A DNA stretch of 64,000 nucleotides from Panaeolus papilionaceus (Eukaryota; Basidiomycota; Agaricomycetes; Agaricales), in contig JADNRZ010000024.1 of NCBI GenBank assembly GCA_015501605.1, positions 310,001 to 374,000 on the forward strand, read 5' to 3'. Positions 56,223 through 64,000 of the stretch are shown here, one piece after another (the first letter of the stretch is position 1; each line of letters opens with the position of its first letter). The notes beneath the pieces are model-generated. The model did not search any database. It was not told the origin of the DNA and saw only the letters and a program-made list of their open reading frames with translations. The translations under genes were made by a program, and so were the position numbers.

Positions 56223-59049
56223 ATGTCGGTGACAGGACCACGAACATTCATCAACAATCCCACATACATCGTCCACAACAGCGTCAGTCGTGATTCTCAC
56301 TGTAAGCATCTGACTCTATCGACCACTCGAATGTACCAGTGACATGAATATTTTTCCTAGCGTTTCGGCTGCTCCATGACCAGGTGTGTGTTGCAGCATA
56401 CGACAACTCAGATGAGGTGGACCAAATGAAATGCTATCCTGGTACTCGTACACTCCTCCTGGAACGACTGGAGAACTGGCTAGCTGCACCAGGCAACGCC
56501 GCACGGCTGCTGACATGGCTTGACGGTCCGATGGGGTCTGGCAAAACGGCTGTCGCGAGAACGATGGCAGAGCGCGTGTCCGCCATCAACAAACTCATCG
56601 GCGTCTTCATTTTTCGGAGAGGACAACCTGGAAGGAACGATGCCACGCGCTTTGTGGCTACTCTCGCCTATCAAATGGCTCTTTCCATTCCCCTTGTACG
56701 CCCATACGTCGAAGAACAGCTTAATCATGATCCCTCCGTTCTCCAACAATCACTCTCCCGACAACTTGACATGCTCATTCTGGAACCCCTTCGACGAATG
56801 CGATCACAGAACCCTGAGATCGACGTCGCAACACTACCGAACCTCGTCATTGTGGATGGCCTGGACGAGTGTGGCGCCGAGGAGGAAGTAAGAAAGGAGG
56901 AAAAACAGACCGAGGTCCTTAACCTTCTTCGCCGTCTCGCATTATCCCAGGATGTACTCCCGTTTTCGATTCTCATCCACAGTCGACCGGAGAAACATAT
57001 CAAGAACTGGTTCGGTTTGGAGCTGCACGAGTCAATGACAAATCGACTCTCGCTCGATGGATCGTATGAACCGGACGACGACATCCGACTCTTTGTCACG
57101 GAAAGTCTTCTCAAAATTCTGCGCGATCATCCTAACCGACATCTGCTACCTCCGAACTGGCCCTACATGGTCCAAAGCCCTTGGGACGCTACTGAACATG
57201 TAAATGCCATCGATATCCTTGTGGATCGTTCATCGGGTCAATTTATCTATGCAGCCACTGCGATAGCATATATTGCGTCCCAACGTCATCGTCCCGACAA
57301 ACGCCTAGTCTCTGTTCTTTCTCTCGATCGTTCGGCTCACCCAACGACCCCCGATTCGCCGACTGCCATAATCGACGCCCTGTATGTGCAGGTTTTAAAC
57401 TCTACCGATGATCATGAGATGGTGAAAACGATTTTGGTATTTGATCAGTATTTCCGTTATCTGCCCCAACCCATATCCCGATCCCAAATGCTCGGGATCG
57501 TATCCATTTCCCGTCAGGATATGGAACATTGTCTCCTACAGTTGGAATCCCTTGTACTATTCCGATTGACGCGTCCCCTGTGGTTTCACCATTCCTCATT
57601 TAATGAGTTCCTGGAGGACCCCTCGCGCTCTGGATCTTGGTTTCTCAGCCGCGATAATTTCTATTCCCATTTTACCTTGTGTGCATTGAGGGTGTTTCGC
57701 AATGGTGCGTGTCATCAGAATTTTAGCATCCTAAGATTCGCTTATATTGGGTACTTTTATAAAGAAACCAATGTTTATGCCCAGAAAACTTCCCTTCGCA
57801 TCCTGGGTTATCTTGTAGTATGCTTCGGCTGTACGATGTCGATGGACGTGCAAGAAGAGCTTGAGCAGTTTTGTGACTTTCCTCTTTCGTTGTATAATGC
57901 ACCTGTGGAGCGCTTTCTCTCCAACGAGCCACTCAGCACCCTCATTGAACTAACCCGATGGGTCGGAAGGGTGAGACCCATTTCCCACTAACCGGTCAAC
58001 ATCTGACCATTCGCATCAGGTACCAGCAGGAGACACTTTTCGTCATCATCTTGCCGCATTGGTCAAGCCACATTTACAAACCTACCTTGAAGACCCAGGT
58101 TCACTCGCTTGCTTCCTCTGCTGGGCCATCGATGTTCCTAGTAGCAGTTTGGCGACCCGTGAGTGCCATTTATATTTGTACTCGTTTGGGATATTCATCC
58201 ACAAATACAATAGAGAGCCATGATAATCCTTCATCCAACCACCACTGGCCTGGTGACCTTCGTCTTATTGTTCATACCCTGACACTGGGGTGGTCCTTTG
58301 ATAGCAAAGAATTTGCCATACTGCTTTCCATTCCCTCAATGAACTTCCTGCATGATGCATTGCTGATAGTCCTCAAGACAATCAAGCTTGGGCATCGAAA
58401 TTCTAGGCAGTAAGTTTAAGAACCACATTTGTCACCACCATCCAATGATCTGGCTGATATGAGTTATACTGTTTCAGGAGCAGGTGGATACTATACGAAC
58501 AGATATCACGGGATGTTCCTCGTTATCAACAAATTCTGGCCATGATTTTTGGAAGAATATTTGTCCCATACGATATCTGGATATATGCTCTGGATTGTGA
58601 GCAAATGCTTCCACGTGATTTTTGCATCATCATCCGAGGGTATCTGGTGAAGTATCCTCATCATGTGCCATACCTGATGATACTAATACACTATTCAGCA
58701 TCGGAAAAATACAAAATTCTTTGATTGGAACCCAGTTCAATGCCTCTACAATCCAGGCCTAACCTCTCTGAGTCACGACTCAGGAGTTGTATCCCCTCTC
58801 AACTTTGCTCTAGCAGGGTACCCCTGCAACTTACAACCCTCCCAGTGCGAATTCAATTGGATTCACCACCCGTTTCTACGAAATGATGATTACCCTCAGA
58901 TCCTGGTACCAAGTGTTTCAAGGCTTGCAGTGTATGGGAGATATGATCCAGATTCTGATTCCATAATTCCTATGACAGCAACACTGTGCCCCTGCGGTTG
59001 GATAGATTTTCTTCCTTTGATCACAGAAGATGATCAAGATGTGCAATGA
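56223..59049 (+). CDS. N7: NACHT-domain STAND NTPase, intact but chimeric and divergent (C-type first exon)
   Basis: Exons 56223-56301, 56361-57704, 57765-57970, 58020-58158, 58214-58409, 58484-58646 and 58699-59049 give 825 residues. The first roughly 150 codons are almost identical to N4 (Walker A GPMGSGKT at 82-89). After about 56,700 similarity drops sharply: Walker B reads LVIVDGLDEC and the rest is the most divergent copy. It has one extra intron (57971-58019, 49 nt, branch-like CACTAAC) where the others are coding, and an ordinary GT donor at 58410 where the others have GC. The acceptor of that intron could be 58477 or 58483 (6 nt apart, both in frame). Without the extra intron the frame stops after RPISH. 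No lesion is seen, so I take it as a working gene with a transferred front end. Confidence 0.85.
57971..58019 (+). other. N7-specific 49-nt intron
   Basis: GTGAGA ... CCACTAACC ... CGCATCAG. Removing it joins TRWVGR to VPAGDTFRHHLAALVKP, which aligns with the paralogs. Confidence 0.7.
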
Positions 59050-60290
59050 ACTAACCCTACATTTTACTTTGTGTAGTATATTAGTCATTTATATAAAAAT
59101 GATTCATGCCAACGACTCTAAACTGTTCAATCATCGCTTCTATGGGCCTCGAGTGAACTATCAAACGTGCATCAACATACAGTGAACATCTTCAACTTGT
59201 CGTAAATGAGTCTCCCTTTCTATCAATGATGTTCAAGTGATGATTTGGTTCAGGCGTTCGCGTTCCTTCAATTACAAGCGTTGTTCTTATTTTCTGTGAT
59301 GTGAGCACAAATTGGAATCATGTTTGTAGTCACACTGGCAGCTTTCAACTGACATTAGTTGTTATTCCTTGGAAGTGAATACAATAATGCAAGGAAGTTT
59401 TTAATTGATGTATATTTTTTGTACTAGACGGGGTTCTCTGTATCACAAATTCTACGAAATTACATATGCTCGGGGGAGAGAAACTCTTTGGTAACTTTTC
59501 GAAGGAGCATCTGGAACACTGGAGACTTTCCATGACCAAAGTACCCTCCCACCGCCTTTAAATATGAGATAACCTTACATGATAATCGAGGTGAACCGAG
59601 GTATTTGAAGTAACCAGGTCGATGTACTTGTTCAACACTTGGTCGGACGCCGTGTTTCGGCATCAGTAGATCAAATCTCACCGTCAAACTTTCGCGCAGA
59701 GTGCACAGACCATGCCCGCTTCTCTGATCAGCCCACTCACGTTGTGAACCTCTCTTATCCTCTCTGTTGTTTGGACTGGGCTTGCCTGCGCCATTTCTTG
59801 CTTTCCTACAACAAACTAAGTCTTTAGTGATGAGATGCTTCACAAAGTAGCTCGTTAACGTTGATGATGATGCCTAGCTTCAAGTTTTTGGTGCGTTTAG
59901 CTTCATACTGTGGGTACTCAGTTTACGACCTAACCAACATTGCAGTAAATTATTTTCATTTTTATCCATTGAATCCAGATTCGTCTACGTGAATGCTCCT
60001 TTTAAGGGAAATTTTCCGCTTGGTGTCGATACGAAGCAGTAACGACTTGGACTGAGGACGGATCTCGCTGTGTTGTCAATCTCAATGCGGATTTCTATGT
60101 GCTAGTTCTCGCCATTGTTCGTACTTTTCAACTGGCCACATTCTAGTCTGCTCTATTCTATGATCACCTCGTATTCTTGTGATTGACTGGACTCGCACTG
60201 GTAGCTGGGTTTGTGACGCCCTGGCGCACCACGCGCTCAGAAGCAATATTCATCCAGGATGGTCATAGGTGAAAACAAAAAATCAGATTT
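59050..60290 (+). other. N7-T7 intercistronic region
   Basis: Little resemblance to the other N 3' flanks except short stretches (AGTGCACAGACCATG near 59698, GTGCGTTTAGC near 59890). No gene supported; antisense frames here have no family signature. Confidence 0.4.
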
Positions 60291-61593
60291 ACCATTCCGC
60301 GTCAACATCCCAGACCACAACCTGCTCATGGACGATTAGGGTAGGGAGGCGGTTCGATGTTGGTTATGGTAAACGTCGGTGATGTTGACTTTGACACTGT
60401 TCAATCAATTTTCAATTGCGTCACTTCGCTCCTTCCTTTATTTCTTCTCCATCTCCCTACCTTTTATTGATTCAAGTCGCCTCAATGACGGTATTGCTGT
60501 TATGTTCTTGCCAACATCCTCCCTCCGGATTGAACCCAACGCGACTCGGACTCTGACGTTGGTTTCAATCATTTCCCATCTGCCCCTTTTATCCCCCTAA
60601 TCATCTTCCGGCTGCATTGCTCCTCCCTTCTTGTTTTCCTCCCTACTTTTACTCATTTGAGCGCACCGCGATTGAACCACGTTTTACTGGACGTTCCTGG
60701 GTTTTACATCGTGCATGACTTGCTCAATCGATTTTATTTGTCTCCTATTCATTCGTCCGTTCATCCTTTCATTCGCTCTCGTCTCCTTGACTAGCCTACC
60801 CTTATCTTCGTTTTCCATATCCCCCTTCCTATCCTCGCATATACTAACACACCCTTTCACCCCGATAGAGATACACTGCCCTCGACTCTTCCGACCTCCC
60901 TAACCTTCCCCTCCCATTACACCCGCGACTTGCTCCTCAACGCTTTGCTCCGCCCCCTTCAGCGATACAATTGGCCTCCACAGCGACTACAACAACAAAG
61001 AGCACGCGAACCGGCCTTAGTATAATGCTGGGCGTGGTGTAAAATTGGGTTGGGCGTGATTTTTACGGGAGATGGTGGTATCAGAGAAGGACGAGGAGGC
61101 TGGATAGTGTTATTATTGAAGATGCGGAGGAGATGGGGTCGGGTTGAATGGGAGTGGAGCAGGGGGAGGAAGAGCGATAGTCATCACAGCTGGCGATGAG
61201 CGCTGCTGCGAATGCGTCTGGTCCTGCTTCTATTATTACTGGTGCTACTTCCTCTTGACCTGCGTCCTCTGATGATGGCACCACCACCAACGCCAACAGA
61301 ACATCTAACTATAATCGCCGCCGATCTAAGTCACGTCCATGGGTGTCTTACCGCGGACCAGACCCTCAATAGACGTGAGCTTGCCGGATGACGATGACCC
61401 CCCGCCTCTCGTTGCTCTCTCCAACCACTCCTCTTCCTCTTCGTCGTCTAATCACACCCCTGGGTCCGGGTCAGTACTGGAATCTGGGAGCACCTCGCCT
61501 CCTAGACGAATGCGTCCAGCGCCTCCGATTCCTGCGAAACGCGCGTCGGTGCAGAATGCCGCAGATGCACAGATGGGGGAGGATGAGGGTTGA
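60291..61593 (+). pseudogene. T7: remnant of the membrane protein gene
   Basis: No ectodomain motif is recognisable. The stalk and beginning of the span (TTTKSTRTGLSIMLGVV) near 60990-61040 end in TAA. The basic border WWYQRRTRRLDSVIIEDAEE follows out of continuity. The tail fragment 61339-61593 reads IDVSLPDDDDPPPLVALSNH, a Ser run and PIPAKRASVQNAADAQMGED, then TGA. Downstream it fuses with the promoter region of N8, so the 3' end is also lost. Confidence 0.55.
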
Positions 61594-62031
61594 GTACGAT
61601 CCCCGAGGGCCAGGGATTGGGGAAGCCTTTGGTTCTGCAGAAGGTTCTTAGACCGTCACCGCTGAATCCGAATAGTGCTGGAATAAACGATGCAGTCAGC
61701 ATTGCGGCCTCGAGTAGGCATTGTACATAATGCTTAGAGTTGTTTCTACATATAGACTAGCGAAGCGCAGACATAAATGCTCGAAAGTGTCCTCGTTTGA
61801 CCCCCGGAAAAATATCGGCGTTGAGGTGATCCCAAGACAATGTGAGGATACAGAACACGAAAAAGAGAGCTGCATTCTCGTATTCCGGGGCAATCGGCGA
61901 AGGATACACAGCCATATCATATCATAGAGAAGCGATGCCCAGCTGTCAAGCGTGCCTTTACAGGGTTCTAAAACCATGCCATGGCAGTGCACGTCTGATG
62001 CAACAGTGGACACCGCCTCAAATCGTCCTAC
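61594..62031 (+). other. T7-N8 spacer
   Basis: A short T7 tail remnant, then from about 61780 the A-type N upstream block shared with N5 (AAAAATATCGGC, TGTCAAGCGTG, CACCGCCTCAAAT). No gene. Confidence 0.55.
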
Positions 62032-62037
62032 TATAAA
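62032..62037 (+). promoter_or_regulatory. TATA box of N8
   Basis: TATAAA 51 nt upstream of the ATG at 62083. Confidence 0.5.
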
Positions 62038-62082
62038 TGTGCCACAGACACGACGGTGGGCCTGTGCAAAGTCACATCGTCC

Positions 62083-62201
62083 ATGTCTTCTGAGCCCTCC
62101 ATGATATTGCCGCAGGTGTTACCTGCGGGAAGTCGAATATTAATCAATAACCTCACGCAGAATGTCCAGCACATAACCAAGTCCAGTGGTATGTACGCAG
62201 C
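62083..62201 (+). pseudogene. N8: first exon of a NACHT NTPase, cut by a copia element
   Basis: Exon 1 is 62083-62188 (106 nt, same length and phase as N5), reading MSSEPSMILPQVLPAG... and ending at donor GTATGT. Thirteen bases into the intron the copia LTR begins. The rest of N8, if it exists, lies beyond the right edge. Because the insertion is in an intron, loss of function is likely but not certain. Confidence 0.75.
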
Positions 62202-62507
62202 TGTTGAACCTTGTAGATCGGACACTGTAAGTGAAATAATAATAAACTACAGGATATTCGTCAGAAAAAAAAGAATCAGGAGAGAGAAGGAATAAAGTGG
62301 CTCACCTCAGTCAATGGTATATTCGACTGAGGTGTCCGAGTACGAATGTGAAGGATATATACTGTGGTCATGACAAACGTCGTTTGTACTCTAATATTGT
62401 CCGTTGATAAAGCAAGGAAAAGAAATAAAGGAAAAAGATAAGATGTGCCCAACGGCACGCAATCAATGATCACCGATCCGTGATGTCCCTGACATTCCGT
62501 CTCAACA
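62202..62507 (-). repeat. LTR of a Ty1/copia retrotransposon (3' LTR)
   Basis: 306 bp, begins TGTTGA and ends TCAACA, a perfect 6-bp inverted terminus with the universal TG...CA. Read on the minus strand, a purine tract (TGAGGAGGAG) lies directly upstream, as expected for the polypurine primer. The other LTR is outside the window. GCAGC precedes it and may be half of a 5-bp target duplication. Confidence 0.88.
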
Positions 62508-62520
62508 CTCCTCCTCAGCA
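62508..62520 (-). promoter_or_regulatory. Polypurine tract of the copia element
   Basis: Minus-strand TGCTGAGGAGGAG abuts the LTR; it overlaps the pol stop codon. Confidence 0.7.
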
Positions 62521-64000
62521 CGGATCGTCGTAGGTGTAGAACTCCTCCTCAATATGAGGAGTGATGATGTCGGGCAATAAACCTGTATAGGCTCGGAGAC
62601 GTGTGAACACACCTTTGTGTAATGCTTTGGTGAAAATGTCTGAGATGTTTTCCTTCGTATTGATGTAGGTGAGTGTGAGGTCTCCTTCATTCGCACGCTC
62701 TCGAAGGTAATGATAACGGATGTCCATGTGCTTAACCCTGGAGTGGAGCGCGGGGTCTTCAGAGAGGATGATAGCGGCCTGGTTGTCGCAGAATATGTGA
62801 GGGATCGTATCAGAGGAAATGAACTGAAGTTCTTGAAGGATTTGTTTCAATCACATTGTTTCTTTTGCGGCTTCGAAGGCAGCGACGTATTCAGCTTCAC
62901 ATGAGGAGGTAGCAACCGAGCGCTGTTTCTTCGATGACCAACTGATGAGTCCTCTCCCTAGAGTGAAACCGTACCCTGCAACACTCTGTCTCATGTCTTG
63001 ACATTGAGCCCAATCTGAATCTGAGTAACCTGATAATTCGATTTTGCTGTGGCCGCCGAGGGTAAGCTTTAATGTTCGTGTTCCTTTAAGGTAGCGGACG
63101 ACGCGAATGGCGGCATTCCAGTGTGATTGGTCGTAGCAGTCAAGGTATTGGGATAGATTCTGGATTGAGAATGACAGATCGGGTCGTGTCCCGATGGCGA
63201 GGTAAAGTAGTGAACCGACCAGTGAGCGATATGGGAGTTTAGCTTGTAAAGATGGGTCTCGTTTGTCTTTAGGGGGGCGAATGAGCTTTAGACTGGGGTC
63301 CATTGGGGTTGAGATCGGGTGAGCATCTATTTGACCAAACTGTTTGATGATGCGGTCGATTAGCGCTGTTTGAGATAATTTGATTGATCTGGTCGAACGA
63401 TTTCGTTCAACAGCAATACCGACGATGTGTTTGGGTTCTCCCAGGTCTGTAACTTCCCATCTGCTCTTCATCTCCTCCTTAAACTCTCGTAGCGCGTTGT
63501 CGTTGGAGGCAATGGTGCCGCTGTCATCAACGTGAACGGCGGTAATGACGATCCCTGAATCACGTTTCCTCCAGTATACGCACGGGTCGGATTTCAAAGG
63601 CGAGAATCCCCATTCCTTCATAGCCTGATCGTAGGTTTTGTTCCAGATCCTCCCCGCCTGCTTCATCCCATATAGACCGCGCTCAATCCTCCAGATGTAC
63701 TCCTCCTTACCTGGTGCGGTGGATCCTTCTGGTGGCTTCATGTACTGAATTTCATCGTCAGGTAGAACCCCATAAAGGAATGCGGTCTTAACATCCATTT
63801 GGTTCATCTCCCAATCCAACGACGCAGCGATGTGGAAGAGTATGCGCCATGACTCCATGCGTGCTGTAGGCGAGGTAGTGCTGTGGTAATCTCGGCCGTA
63901 GACTTGTTCGAAGCCTTTTGCAACGATACGTACTTTGTGTCGAGTAACCTCCCCCTTCTCATTTCTCTTTCGTTTGAAAACCCTCTTGGCCCGTAAGAGC
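62515..64000 (-). pseudogene. Ty1/copia pol, C-terminal part (reverse transcriptase and RNase H), continues off the right edge
   Basis: The frame is open from the right edge down to a TGA at 62853-62851, then resumes in the same frame to the stop at 62517-62515. The start of the RT domain carries HKVRIVAKGFEQVYGRDY; then DVKTAFLYGVL, GLYGMKQAGRIWN and the catalytic strand HVDDSG (the YVDD box with His for Tyr). The connection reads LYLAIGTRPDLSFSIQNLSQ, and RNase H is marked by YSDSDWAQC, SCEAEYVA and IFCDNQAAI. The single stop replaces an expected Trp codon in the RNase H region, so this copy is probably defective unless read through. Integrase and gag would lie beyond 64000. Confidence 0.88.

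Noticed and set aside
1..62201. WD40, ankyrin or TPR sensor domain in N proteins
   Set aside because: I looked for GH...WD, G-TPLH and tandem 34-residue patterns in the C-terminal 590 residues and found none.

Overview
The window looks like nuclear DNA of a filamentous basidiomycete, most likely an Agaricomycete. The evidence is intron-dense genes with 49-77 nt introns, NACHT-type STAND NTPases of the kind expanded in mushroom genomes, AIG1-like GTPases with the fungal TTMWD motif, and fungal hAT and Ty1/copia elements. There is no sign of operons, bacterial ribosome sites, rRNA, tRNA or CRISPR.

Most of the 64 kb is one tandem array. A cassette of about 8-10 kb is repeated head to tail on the + strand. 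Each cassette holds a NACHT NTPase gene (N) followed by a putative single-pass membrane protein gene (T). Eight N copies are visible: N1 (cut by the left edge), N2 (pseudogene, 7302-10159), N3 (19952-22768), N4 (29213-32023), N5 (37847-40698), N6 (48138-50959), N7 (56223-59049) and N8 (only exon 1, 62083-62188). N3, N4, N5, N6 and N7 can each be spliced into a complete frame of 825-850 codons with conserved intron positions. First exons fall into three types that recur in order, A (N2), B (N3), C (N4), A (N5), B (N6), C (N7), A (N8). The array is therefore a higher-order repeat of three cassettes, about 24-30 kb per block.

The T copies lie about 1-2 kb behind each N stop. They share an extracellular segment with the VEDNDPLITYSP-type motif, a Ser/Thr stalk, a hydrophobic segment with a WWYW-basic border, and a Ser/Pro/Gly-rich cytoplasmic tail. 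Every T copy shows at least one lesion under the models I could build, whereas most N copies are intact.

Four kinds of sequence interrupt the array. (1) Between about 10.46 and 17.9 kb two divergent AIG1-like GTPase genes on the minus strand and their GATA-rich upstream regions replace the 5' part of T2; a 51-bp-arm foldback hairpin sits beside them. (2) A 2396-bp hAT element (43194-45589) with 8-bp target duplication GTTGAGGG sits in T5. (3) A Ty1/copia element with a 306-bp LTR (62202-62507) enters on the minus strand and splits N8 inside its first intron. (4) Smaller cassette-specific insertions lie at about 27271-28472 and 40745-40897.

N proteins carry Walker A (GPMGSGKT), Walker B (LIIVDGLDEC) and HSRPEKHI sensor motifs, but no recognisable effector domain or WD40/ankyrin/TPR sensor. 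I infer, without proof, a rapidly duplicating immunity- or recognition-type locus in which a cytoplasmic STAND switch travels with a membrane receptor-like partner.
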